Shown piece by piece: positions 35,501 to 47,177 of a stretch of DNA of 64,000 nt. Source of the stretch: Sthenelais limicola (taxonomy: Eukaryota; Annelida; Polychaeta; Phyllodocida; Sigalionidae); NCBI GenBank assembly GCA_942159475.1, contig OW804097.1, positions 7,035,685-7,099,684 of the forward strand. The letters are read 5' to 3'. A program made the translations under genes and the position numbers. Numbering within the stretch: the first letter of the stretch is position 1; each line of letters begins with the position of its first letter. The notes under the pieces were generated by a model that searched no databases, had not been told where the DNA came from, and saw only the letters and a list, made by a program, of their open reading frames with translations.

Positions 35501-37322
35501 CCCAATCAAAGGTAGTATTATTCTCGGAGACACTGCTTTTGTTATGAGTGTAACTGTGATCATAAACACTAAATTCAGCTAACGTATCGGCCCCCTGTTT
35601 ACTGTACTATCTGCCTACTTCACTAAACCTCACAATTTTTAGCTACTGGAGCTATCGTCACTAATTATCTATAGCGATATATAAAAGCAATTGATCGTAG
35701 GAAAAGGGAAAATAAAGATTCTTATATATATATATATAATATGGCGGCACAGCAAAGACGGTACTACCTCGTGTTATGACTGTACCTGTGAATGCTCCTG
35801 GGATGTTGAGTAAAATAATGGAGACACTGATTCTTATTCCCTATCATTCCTAGCCCTTTGAAGTACAATTGTGATTAAGTGTGATGGCATGCTATAGACA
35901 GGAAATTGTATTATACCTGTTATATATCCATTGTGGTCCCATGAAACAAAATGGCGATCTAGTCCAGATAGGAAGTGGCAGTTATGTTATCAGCATTTGA
36001 GGCGGGTTGGTTGAGATCAAACTTGAGATAATACAAGATAACACATTAAGGACGAACAGTTCTTTAGTGATTTGATGATAAAATGCAAGAAAATTAGTAA
36101 AATTCAATTGAAATCAGTTAGTTTGCAAACCTGTCCATCTGTCTGCGAACTACTCTGTGCCAACTTGCCTGATAATATCATTGTCAGTCAGTCAGTCTAT
36201 CCAACAATTGAGGTTTTACAGGTTTTTCATGAATCTTGAGTTCATCAATTATGTGTTATTATACATATTTCGAGTATCTAAAGCTAGTACAAAATGTTAA
36301 TATTCTACTGAAGCAGTTGCCATCCGAATCATAGTAAACATCAACTCCTATTTACTCCCTATATCGTATATTTATTGAGTAGCTAAAGCAATAATGAATG
36401 TCCGAGAGAAAGGAAACTGCCAGAGTTCAGGGTAGTAGGAAATGACATCAACGCCCAAAGTAACATAACTTCACAGGCAATTACATGCTCTCTAGGCGGT
36501 CGGTGCTTTCCCGTCGTTCATATACCAACGAATCTAAGTAAAAATGGGATCAGCATTTCAATTGGGCGATGTCATTGTCCACACAACAATAATTTTGTGC
36601 GGACGCTCTTACAATGGTGAACATATATTGCTTTCGACTTTTGGATGTTACAAATATAGGGAATATGACTACAGTATCAAACTTTTATAGATATTCAATC
36701 TTTTTTCAACTGACATCAAATTCAGTGTGATCATTGTGATCCTCTCTACCGTCAATTCTAAGCCTCCCACAGTATCTTGTTTGCTGAGTTTTTGATCTCA
36801 CCAAAGGGTTATAAATATGATTAACATCTTCATAGCTACTTAAACATTATCTTTGTAGATCACACCCACTCCACAAATGCATTATTATTGACAACCAATT
36901 TCATCCAGTCGCAAGGAAATCATTTGTTAGTGGCAACTATTCTGCTAATATCACATCTCTTTTGATCAATGTTTATTAATGGAAGCATATATGTTTAAAC
37001 AGTTGTACATAGACAGAAAGGGTAGTGAGTGGCATGAATGCATTTATAAGTTCTCGATGAAAGGATGCAAATGCAATTGTCCTTAATGCAATCTTTCTTT
37101 TGAAAGACAAATATATAAATCAATACATATTTTTATTACATACCTGTCAAAGTCTTTAGCATAGAACCCTCTGGAAGCGGAATAGCGGGACATATGTTCT
37201 TGTTCATTGTGAGTTAAGTACTTGTTATCATGTTTAGAATTAGATACCAGGTGGTAAATAAAGTGTTTAGACGTTACCTCGTGGTTGATATGTAATACAT
37301 CAAGATCCCCACTCATCTGCAT
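29514..37322 (-). CDS. CARD-like protein with degenerate caspase-like region (partial, small exons)
   Basis: Proposed exons in order: 37144-37322, 35144-35199, 34545-34559, 31304-31366, 30756-30800, 29830-30028, 29514-29603, then unknown. The first starts with ATG; with the second it reads like a CARD (INHEVTSKHFIYHLVS, YLTHNEQEH, VDFLEPLKEGHLVQDGL). A polar linker follows. Exons 29830-30028 and 29514-29603 look like the start of a caspase fold: ILLVEDPVF, then NPDRKKVVRELDKKKI, then GCIRVILPTGVDGSGYRH. In active caspases that last strand ends in Ser-His-Gly; here it is Pro-Thr-Gly, so the catalytic His would be missing. Exons from 34559 down to 30028 join in phase 0. The junction 37144/35199 is off by one base within a (TG)n run, so an assembly error, an unseen exon or a decayed gene is possible. 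The caspase reading is inference. Confidence 0.5.
31654..33117. mobile_element. 1.46-kb element with about 57-bp terminal inverted repeats
   Basis: The left end GTATACTATGGAAAGCGGTT is mirrored on the other strand at 33117 (GTATACTATGAAAAGCTGAT). The arms continue to match through TTGAAAGTACCGC and on to AATATCGG. Sub-terminal CGGCCGAT palindromes recur inside both ends. The interior is AT-rich with no transposase. A TA duplication (Tc/mariner-like) is possible but ambiguous. It lies in the intron of the CARD gene between 31366 and 34545. Confidence 0.75.
33151..33504 (+). pseudogene. LINE reverse-transcriptase C-terminal fragment
   Basis: The frame ends with LWNNLPDDIQVTKT and FRQSLKTTYF, the usual tail of non-LTR retrotransposon ORF2 (WN-LP motif then F--LK). 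Upstream the frame is stopped at about 33134, and the adjacent inverted-repeat element ends at 33117. Only this 3' piece remains, antisense to the CARD gene. Confidence 0.7.
34372..34456. repeat. Short foldback
   Basis: Arms TTTAGAATCTGATTTTC and GAAAATCAGATTCTAAA are separated by about 50 bases, in an intron of the CARD gene. Confidence 0.65.
35200..37143. other. Intron of the CARD gene
   Basis: AT-rich with a (TA)n run at about 35727-35740. I see no other exon, repeat family or RNA gene. Confidence 0.4.
37144..37322 (-). CDS. First coding exon, first half of a CARD-like domain
   Basis: The ATG at 37322 opens 59 codons plus two bases and ends at AG/GTATGT. The pattern of hydrophobics around YHLVSNSKHDNKYLTHNEQE fits helices 2 to 4 of a CARD. 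A small hairpin (CGGTAGC/GCTACCG) lies just upstream at about 37341-37361. Confidence 0.5.
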
Positions 37323-38232
37323 AGTCTGGCATTGTCCCAGCGGTAGCACTCAGCGCTACCGTGCTTCGTGCTTCGGCTCACGTACAATTCGGGACATATA
37401 TACATGTACACCAGATCAACTCGTTAAGATCCCTCTACATATAAGACAATGATTTAATTGGGAAATAACTTCCAACGCACTTCTAGCTCCTTATGGAAGG
37501 TTTCTCATATTGTTCGGGACAGGTTTGTGTTCATATTATGAAATGATAAGTTTCCTTTGTAATTATTTTTAGGGACCAATATATTACCTTTGGCTCAATA
37601 TGTAGTGATGTCCAAATTCACAAATTCTTGTTGAGGCCCTTCAAATTCGAAATGGACATTAGAAGTTTTGCATTACATAAGGACACAAACAAGCATTCAC
37701 AAAAACGTTGTAAACATGTTCTCGTAGAGAATGAGTAGGATTTTATACTGCCATGAGTAATAAACAACAGAAAAGCTAAGTACAACAACGAGTATCCCAA
37801 GCAGGCATTGTGCAACAGCCCTAAGACCATTATACATGAACATTCTCTCGTATAATTATTACGTTTTCTTCTTTACAAGCCTAGCGATGGTCTGGTCTGA
37901 AAAGCAATATTGAGGAAACAACTATATTATATATATAGCCTACATTCATCCTGCTTATTAAACTGTTATAGCAAATGGCACAATGGAGGGTTCAAAGTGA
38001 TCAAGACCCATCAGAAAACAGGACGAACCCCAAAGGGGTGAGTTCCCATTTTCTGATGGGTCGTTTATTACACACTCGATTTGGATGTTAAAAGTGAATT
38101 TAACTTGTTTAGCCTATAGCTTAGCTCGAGGAGGCTTGATTTACCGCAATTTGTAGGCCTAAGTTATGCGGTCGGGACAACGTCATTTGTAACAGCTTTG
38201 TAGGTGAGGCCTACACTGCGCCAATGAGATGA

Positions 38233-38270
38233 GTTGACCCAAACTGTTTACGTGAACAGTTTGGATCAAC
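38233..38270. repeat. Near-perfect palindrome
   Basis: TTGACCCAAACTGTTTACGT is followed by its near reverse complement (GAACAGTTTGGATCAA). The stem is about 16 bp with almost no loop. Confidence 0.7.
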
Positions 38271-39114
38271 CAAACTGCACCCCCAAACTACAACTTTCTA
38301 ACAGCCCATGTGTGTTATAAACCCTGAAATCAATTCAGGTACTCCTGAATAACTACATTATAATTTGTTTATCTGATGAAAGAATTAGTCATTACTGCTT
38401 ATTCACATGCTGGTCAGTACAGTTTAGGCGTACAAGTTTACATGATACCTAAATACTGACACATAACCTTGTTAAATTGTCTCAGGGAATCCATAGGAAT
38501 GGCCTATATGAGCCAAGGCAAATGGTTATGCCCTAGATATTATTAAATTACATTTAGATGTTATTTTCAATACCAGAGCTGGTAGAAACATTGTCTATAG
38601 TATTTGCTTGAATGCATTAAGACAGACTATAGTACAACTCATTTAAATGCTATTAAAGCAGTTCGGGTAGATGGGTCACAGTGAGGCAAGGATAGCTGGA
38701 CTATGCTCGAGGTAGACTTCAGATCATGTAGGCCCCTACAGCTATGACTGCGTAATGTATGATTCAAATAGAACTCTTTAAATACACAAAATACAAATAT
38801 GCCAGGAGAAATGTATCTTGTAATAACCAGATGCGTCTAAAGTGGAAACGAGTGGGTATGACCTTGGGGTAACTGGTCACTATATTATATGGCAAAACAA
38901 AAGCCCATAATACCAAAGGTTATACTATGCATTACAAGCTACAAATATAGCCAATCAATAATATAAGTTCCTCGGACAAAACATATGTGACAGAATATAT
39001 TTGTTATAAGATATGTAAAGAGTTGTCATCCCCTTTAGCTAGTTCCGCACAATTACACTCCCTATCTATCTTATACGTCAAGATACTAGACAAGCTGACC
39101 CTCACTGTAACATT

Positions 39115-39335
39115 TGGCGGCCCCCCCCCCCCCCCCCCGAGGAAACACAATAATCACGGGCCCCGGCGGGGCCCCCCAAAGACACCATTCTCGCACTCAA
39201 ATGTACATGGGGGTGTTGGGGCCCCAATTTTCTAGAAATCACCAAAATGTTTATCAGAGGTCCCAATTAAACCTCAAACGGACTCTCCGCGGCCCCCGCG
39301 GCCCCTGCGGCCCCTGCGGCCCCCACCATATAAAC
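39115..39335. repeat. C-run and GGCCCC-rich low-complexity tract
   Basis: A C-run of about 18 bases, then repeated GCGGCCCC/TGCGGCCCC units. A second tract of GGGGCCC type lies at 39650-39800, so the pair may bound one element. Long C-runs are also prone to sequencing error. Confidence 0.6.
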
Positions 39336-39510
39336 TAAAAATATTAATTTCAAAATTTAATTAATAGAATACATTTATATTATCTTCTACAATCCTTGCA
39401 TCGCATTTTAAGTAAATCTCATAACATTGCAATTTTGCCTAAAGATCATGGTCCTAATTTAAACCTCAAATGGGGTCTCTATTAGCTACACTGACTTAGG
39501 ACAACTAATT

Positions 39511-39527
39511 TAAGGTTAGGGTTAGGG
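39511..39527 (+). repeat. Short interstitial telomere-like run
   Basis: About two and a half copies of GGTTAG in a row. Too short to mean more than chance or an old repair scar. Confidence 0.5.
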
Positions 39528-42500
39528 TTATAATAAGCATTGTTATCAATCCAGGTACTCCATTCCACCAAAGAACCACACAAAATCGTCATTTAAAATG
39601 GTGATTTAAGTTTTTAATTGTTTAAAAATTGAAAAAATATTCAAGTTTTGGGAGGGGCCCTGTGGGGCCGCGGTAGGTATATAATCATGAATATATGGGG
39701 CCCTGGGGGTGTTTAGGCAGAATTTGGCACCCCGATCCAAAATCGTTCCCAGGAGGCCCCCCCGGGGCTTCCGCTTTCTTGGCGGCCCCGCGGGCCCCTA
39801 TCCAAGCAGTGAAGAGCGTTGGCACACCAAGTATCTTGACATGCCTCCTATCTATACCTTTGGTGGATTAAGTTGGTCATCTTATGGAATCTTCAGGTCA
39901 CATGACCCAATAGCACAGCCTACTGTTCAACCTATATTGCACCTGTGTGGCATGATAAGAAACAAATGACACGTAGACACAATGCCCATAATGAGGTCCA
40001 CAGCTGTCCACAGATTTAAGAATTAATTTACATACATTAATTCGATGGTCCAAGCATTCAAGGTGAGCTAAACTTTTGTATAACTCAATCCTGTTTCATT
40101 TGCACAAACATTGGGAAAGCTTTTAGAGAAGAGGTGTGATTATATAAATGACGTCGCCTTATTCAGGTAGAAATGTCAAGTGACCTTAACATGTCTGGTG
40201 TCTAGTTCCGGCAGTAGCTTTATTTGCATTGTTGGTATTCCAGGAATCTGCTTTTATATACCTACATTGAGCGGTGAATTTCAAAATCATGTTTCAGTGC
40301 CTTTTCTTGTCTTTCATTCGATAAAGGCCCACACTTGATAGCATGGTTTCCTCATGATAAGCATTTTGCTTCATACTGGGAGCAGGCCTATTTAAATAGC
40401 GTTTTTTAAATGTCCCGTATGATGATACAGCAATACAGTTGTAAAGGTCCAGTAAAAAGTAGTTTGCGTCCCCTTTTATGATTCTCTCGGATAACAACTG
40501 GTCGATCAATTGGAATATTGTCTTGCACCATGCGGCGGTGATGATTTCAATGAATTGTTCATAATTTAAAGTATAATCTTTTCGGAATTTGAATTTATCA
40601 ATTTATTTCTATTGCTTTGTGTTATTATTTAAGTAATGATGATCAGTTATTCCTGAGAAAATGTACCAATTACACTTTTTTTTTTCTCAATAGTGATATA
40701 AAATACCAATATGTTACGCTCTCTGCCCACTCCGCCACAAAAAAAGTAATTACAGGTTCAATCTTACTGGCTGTGAGTTTTGTTTGTATTGTATTAGAAC
40801 GCAAGGATTTACTCATCTACTTCAGTTTTAATCGCCCTCGTTCTCATTGAATATGAGGGATACACTTCCGCCTGATGTATGTGAGGGGCGTACTGAATAG
40901 AGTAACACAGTCTGTATCCGTTCAAATAGAAGTGTATTTATTTCAATTGGTGTTTGTCAGTCTCAGCATCAATTTGATTCATTATAAGACAATTTTAATT
41001 TCATCACTGAACCCAGGAAGGACATTTCCCCCCAGGGAGGACAATTACATTACATTTTCCTGTACTAATATTATTACATTTATTATAAAATCCACTAGAA
41101 TCAGCTCAAATGAGATTGACAGTGGTTTTATGACTAAATTAAAGTACATTATCATCATCAGCAAAGTGTTGAATGATAGAATACTTTACCATTTCATGTA
41201 ACTTTATGTACGTATTATATAAATAATGTATTATATAAATGGTACATGCCTTGTTGTTGTTTCGACAGGTAACCATTAACCCACTATAATTGCTTCCCAT
41301 TGATATTATGATATTTTAGTGATCAAGAGCTAAGAGTATTGGTTAAGGATAACATCTACAGTGCAGTGCCAAGACGTATGATTATTTATCAATCAACCAT
41401 CGTCCATCAACACGGAGCAGTATATGTTGAGTGAACATCATGTACTGGGTACGTTTTGCTTATCATATACCAGGCGTTGTCACACTTCAGTACATGTAGT
41501 TATATAAATTATGTTTTTATGTTCTTTTTTGTATCTTATTATTTGTATATACTTTAATCCAATAAGCTCACAATGTACATTGCTATTCTCAACTTATGAT
41601 TTGATGTTAGAAAAAACGGGAATAACTACAACGAAAATTATATATATAATGGTAACTGATTGATTCGTTCTACACATCAGTTTTTTGTCTAATTTTACAT
41701 GAATATCTGACCACGTTGACTATATTGACACATATATGATGTTTTGCGGTTTGCTCAGTGAAAATAACATATTTCTGTGATGATACCTAGTTATTACCGT
41801 TCTGCTAATATCTACATGTAAAAGTTCACATATAAAAAGATATTTTACTTTTTAGGAGATGATATAATTTCAGTGTAGTATAATTTTAGAGTCTGAGCTG
41901 TGTTCTATCAGGCAGGGTATATGGAATACCCCTCCTGCCCCCTCCCCAACCCCCGCCCTCTCCTCTCCCCCGTCATGTAACATGGCTATATCTGTAGTAA
42001 GGCCAAAGGTGCAGGTTGAACTGAAAGAGGGGTTTTCTCAACCTCTGCCTGCATCATGGTGGAAAAGTAGGTCATCTGATATTGCCGAAAATTGGTTCTT
42101 TACAGTTGAAACGAACAACACAGCCTAAATCCACCTGGCTTTAACATATTTTTACGGACAAAACATCCCCAAAGCCAGGTAACCTCACCTGGGTCGAAAG
42201 TAAGCAATGTTGAAAGTTTGAAATCAGTTCATAGAGGCAGTGAAAACGTTTTTACAACTATGTGCAGAAAATGAACTGGTTTGGACGCCATAGTCCAGCA
42301 CTGTGGTCGCCGGAAATCGGTTTGCTGGGGCAGACGAAATAACTAGATTTAAGTTCTTTGAAAACATTATTTAGGAAAAAGTAATACCTTACTGGAGACA
42401 AAATTAAATCATCTTGAAAGTTAGAGCCCTGTACATGCTGCAAGGGAATAGCCTTTTAAAAGTGTGTAGTGTGAATGTGGTTTCATACACAACAAATGGA

Positions 42501-42781
42501 TGGATTTTTATTTTAATTCAGCGCAAAACATTATGTAACGAGTATACTATATCACAGCCGTTGCTGACACTAATGAATCAATGTTTATACATCAAATCAA
42601 ATATTATATATACAAAATGTGTGGATATAAGTATTGTACCTTAGACCACACTGGTATCAAGGGCCATATAATGTGATAATTCACCATCAAAGAAAGTCTG
42701 TTTCCATACATTCTTAATCCAATAATAATAACTTTATTCATGTTGACTTAAGTAATTTTATGCCTGTTCTCTCTCTTGTAG

Positions 42782-44481
42782 TTTCACGAAATCAGTGACT
42801 TCTTGGGGGTAAGTATTTTTCTCATCTCTTCAACAAGATTATGTTTCTTATATCATGCTGTAGGCAAACTAGTATATCCAGTATATCTATATCTTTCCTA
42901 GTGTATACATTTCATGAGGTTTTGATATGAATGTTTCTCTGGGATGTATTAAAGTGTTTTGGAAGTGATAGAGTTACTTTAAGGTTAGAGGATAGCCTAT
43001 CCTGACTATATCAACAACTATAATAATATTGAAAATTATGTTTCTTATATCATACTCTTGTCAAACTAGTATATCCAGTATATCGATATCTTTCCTAGTG
43101 TATACATTTCATGAGGTATAAGAAATAAATCTTATTTCTTTTTTGTCTCTTGTAGTGTGTTATATTGGTTGTATCGTTGATATTCATAGTAAGTATTTCC
43201 TGCATTTTCTTATCGTTCTCCACCATTTGATATGAACATTTCACTTGGAAGTATGAGAGTCTGTGTGAAGTGATAGAATTTCTTCATGGCTAGAGGATAG
43301 CCTATCCTGACTTTATCAAAAACAATAATAATATTGACAATTATGTTTCTTATATCATGCTGTTGGCAAACTAGTATATCTAGTATGTCTATATTATTCC
43401 TAGTGTATAATATCATGAGGTATAAGTAATAAATCTTACTTCTTTTTTGTCTATTGTAATGTGGCAAATATGTTGCATTGTGGATATGTGTAGTAAGTAT
43501 TTCCTGTATTTCCTTATGGTTCTCCACCTTTTGATATGAATATTTCTCTGGGATGTATTAAAGTTTTTTGGAAGTGATAGAGTTACTTTAAGGTTAGAGG
43601 ATAGCCTATCCTGACTATATCAACAACTATAATGATATTGAAAATTATGTTTCTTATATTATCTCTCTCTTGTAGTTTCACGAAATCAGTGACTTCTTGG
43701 GGGTAAGTATTTTTCTCATCTCTTCAACAAGATTATGTTTCTTATATCATGCTGTTGGCAAACTAGTATATCCAGTATATCTATATCTTTCCTAGTGTAT
43801 ACATTTCATGAGGTATAAGTAATAAATCTGACTTCAGTTTTGTCTCTTGTTGGTTGGCCAGGTCGTTGCATGTTGCATATTCATAGTAAGTATTTCCTGC
43901 ATTTTCTTATCGTTCTCCACCATTTGATATGAACGTTTCTCTTGGTAGTATGAGAGTCTGTGTGAATTGATAGAATTTCTTTATGGTACAGTTAGAGGAT
44001 AGCCTATCCTGACTTTATTAACAACAATGATAATATTGACAATTATGTTTCTTATATCATGCTGTTGGCAAACTAGTATATCTAGTATGTCTATATCTTT
44101 CCTAGTGTATAATATCATGAGGTATAAGTAATAAATCTTACTTTGGTTTTGACTCTTGTAGATGGGCATATTTGTTGCATTGTTGATATGTGTAAGTATT
44201 TCCTGCATTTTCTTATCGCTCTCCACAATTTGATATGAATGTGTTGATATCCTGTAGCAGTGATATCACAATCAAATCTTAGTAAGCTTTGGTGGGAAAT
44301 TACTCATCTTGAGCAGGATAACATAGGAAAATCATTAACTTGGTAGAACCGGGAGTATCTCTAGCAGGGAAGCGGTACTGAGCTAGATTTTATTGACAAA
44401 CAGGAGAGCCTGGTAGAGGTGGTACACAGGGCCACATCAGCTTATAAAATGTCTCTGAATAATATATTTAAAGGGACATAA
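42782..44481 (+). pseudogene. Mini-exon gene, set 1 (A, B exons; decayed D and C exons)
   Basis: Type A exons at 42782-42808 and 43676-43702 are identical 27-mers encoding FHEISDFLG. Type B exons are at 43156-43188 (CVILVVSLIFI) and 44162-44191 (MGIFVALLIC). A B copy at about 43460 has lost its acceptor (TGTAAT for TGTAGT). Another at 43862-43885 seems to use a shifted acceptor (VVACCIFI). The D copy (44258-44316) has an in-frame stop, one base missing and a lost donor (GATAAC). The C copy (44368-44481) stops early after 37 codons. This set cannot make the product inferred from the later sets. Some A/B exons could still be used by splicing onward. Confidence 0.6.
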
Positions 44482-44870
44482 CCTAATATATTAATCACCC
44501 ATAGTAATAATAAATATTGATGATTAATGGTACTGAATGTAAACTCTGAAACCAGGGGTGGGTCAGGTTCCTAGCTGAGAAGATTTGATATTGACAAAAG
44601 TTTTCATGGGAAGTATGGTACACTTGATGAGAGTGTGTGCACAGTGATAGACTGACTTCAAGGGGCTAGAGGGTAGCCTATCCTGACTATATTAACAATA
44701 ATAATAATATTGACAATTTAGCTCCGTTTCTAGACAAAGTATTTATTCATTAATTTATTCGTTAGTCATATGGTCTAATGTGTGTGTGCATGAATTCATA
44801 AATTATCAAATATTCAATGGTTTGTACATAGATTGACAACAGGGGATGGCTGACCTTGGCAACATTCAAT

Positions 44871-46727
44871 TCAATTCAATTCAATTCAAGACATTTTTTA
44901 TTTGCAATTAGCGTTGGTTACAAAAAGGAGGTCCCAGTTTTGAAACCTCGGTTCCAAGTCTTCCTGTGGGTTCCTGGGTTGGTGGTTTCCAAAACAAGCT
45001 TACAATAAGATATTATGATATAAATTTCATGGCTATGTTTCTATTATCTACTTAACTAGTTTAGTTGGACATTAAATGCCACAACTGGCTAAAAGTAAGT
45101 TGTAATAACTGGCTAAGTTGTACTAACTAGAGCATACAGTAAAATCAGGGTAAGATAATAACAGTGCAATCAAACAGTAGTTGGTGATCTGTATAGTCGG
45201 TCCAGACCAAGAAGAATTTTACAGAAACAACAATAAAAGTACATATAATAAAATACAATACAATACAATATCATAGTTATTCAACATAAGATCTGTAACA
45301 GATCATGAGGTAGGTATAGTAACATATTGACATACACGTACATAGTTTAGTATAATGGTAGGGGGTGTTCTTATAATATTTCAATTTCATTTATGCAGGG
45401 GTGAATAATTTTGCTAAAGGTTTTCCGGTCTTGTACTTGGTGAGCAGCAGTTTCAAGCGAATTCCAATATTTAGCCGCTTTATAAATAAAAGAGTTTAGA
45501 ATTTTTGCAGATTTTGGCTGTAGTAATTTTAAATTACGTCTGCCTTTGGGATGACTCCTGGTTGAGATTTTTCTGTTATCTAAATTGGATTCATCTGTAG
45601 CCATGAAGTGGCTTAGATTAATTATATGTTTTTGTCTCCTTTTGTTTAAAGAGATAAACCACTGTTATACGCACTGCTGCAGGCGGGAGTTAAAGGAACT
45701 AATGCATGAAAAATAAGGATTGACAGTAATTTTTTCAAACTTTGTCTTGAGAAAGTACATGGTTGGAGGATAACAAAAAGCAAACAAAAAATGGATCTCA
45801 GCATATTCTTTTTCTTTCTAGAGACCAGCAAAGTTTAGTATTGAAGTATGTGGGAAAAATGGATATTTTCTCAGTTTTTCCAAGATTTCAGACAGACAAA
45901 TAACATTTTTCAATTGAAATGTCTTCTAAACATAACCACTATAGATATTTACCCTCATGTATGAAAGAACAGGGTATCAACATATTTTGAAATATATTAT
46001 TTAGCATTGAAAATCTTCAATATTCCTGTTTTTAACTCACCGGGATGCAGATTCAGTTGAATAACTTTTTTAAAAGGTTGGTGACCCCCATTTTTTATTG
46101 CTTGAAAGGGTAAAGCAATATGTTAGCTATGTTTATAGATATTTTTAGGAGAAAGTTATTTTCAATTTTTTTTTCATACTGAAAAAACGAAAAAATTGTC
46201 CTTTTCTCATAGACTTCTATAGTGAACAACCATAAATTTTGAAGCCCCCTAAAATGAAAACTAACCCGGTGACATATTGTTTTTATTGGCTTTTTGAATT
46301 CACATAACCTTGTTCTTTCACGAGGCAAAGTTTAAACAAAATCTTATTTTCAGTTTTTTTCCCAGTTGAACTGTGGTTTATCTCTTTAAGTGTAGTAAGT
46401 TCAGGTCTAAATGTTCTTGATCTACATTTATGTACTTGGTTTTTCCAAAAATGATTCGAAGTGCCGAATTTTGTAAGGACTGGAGCTTACCAAGTAGTGT
46501 TTTTGGTCCGGAATCATACAAGTAGTCACCAAAATCGAAGTGTGGCAGTATGGTCATTTTATATAAGTCTTTCTTGCTCTTCTCAGTTAAACAGTGCCTC
46601 ACTCTATACAAAAGCCTCAATTTTGTACTAACTTTATTTCTGATAATATTTATATGTTTGTTGAAAGAGAGACCCGTGTCCATAGTTAGACCTAGATATT
46701 TATACTCCTCTTTTATCTTTAATTTGA
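44871..46727 (-). mobile_element. 5'-truncated LINE fragment inserted in the mini-exon array
   Basis: Reverse-transcriptase tail on the minus strand: EEYKYLGLTMDTGLSFNKHI, LQNSALRIIFG, then after an insertion NLKLLQPKSAKILNSF and AAKYWNSLET. The 3' end at 44871 carries a (GAATT)n tail. The copy interrupts the intron before a type A exon, between CTTGGCAACATT and ATTCATGTTGACTT. A separate 736-bp element sits inside it. It is inactive because the 5' half is missing. Confidence 0.75.
45650..46385. mobile_element. TTAA-flanked inverted-repeat element nested in the LINE
   Basis: Both ends read AGAGATAAACCAC inward and are flanked by TTAA (45646-45649 and 46386-46389). Removing the element and one TTAA would restore the LINE reading frame across the site, so this was a clean insertion. 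TTAA target sites are typical of piggyBac-type transposons. There is no transposase inside, so it is non-autonomous. Confidence 0.8.
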
Positions 46728-47177
46728 TTCATGTTGACTTAAGTAATTTTATGCTAGTTCTGTCTCTTATAGATTTGGAAAACATGTCACTTCTTCTTGG
46801 ATGTAAGTAGTTTCTGTATCCTTTTAACATTATTATGTTTCTTATAATCATGCTGTTGGCAAACTAGTATATCCAGTATATCTATATCTTTCTAGTGAAT
46901 ACATTTCATGAGGTATAAGAAATAAATCTTACTTCTTTTTTGTCTCTTGTAGTGTGTTGAATACGTTGTATCATTGATATTCATAGTAAGTATTTCCTGC
47001 ATTTTCTTATCGTTCTCCACCATTTGATATGAATGTTTCTCTTGGAAGTATGAGAGTCTGTGTGAAGTGATAGAATTTCTTCATGGCTAGAGGATAGCCT
47101 ATCCTGACTTTATCAAAACCAATAATAATATTGACAATTATGTTTCTTATATCATGCTGTTGGCAAACTAGTATATC

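Larger units (their letters stand above)
37323..42700. other. Gene-free stretch with foldbacks and C/G-rich tracts
   Basis: Foldbacks: 38005-38064 (arms GACCCATCAGAAAAC and its complement around CCCCAAAGGGG) and 38233-38270 (arms around TACGT). GC-rich low-complexity DNA is at 39115-39335, with an 18-base C-run, and at 39650-39800. A short TTAGGG-type run is at 39511-39527. A first exon for the mini-exon gene should lie here or upstream, but none could be supported. Confidence 0.4.

Noticed and set aside
43210..43527. Repeated minus-strand frame starting MENHKEIQEILTTHIHNATY, also near 43981, 47950 and 61818
   Set aside because: It lies antisense across the duplicated introns and B exons. 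It recurs only because the intron recurs, and changes length freely between copies.
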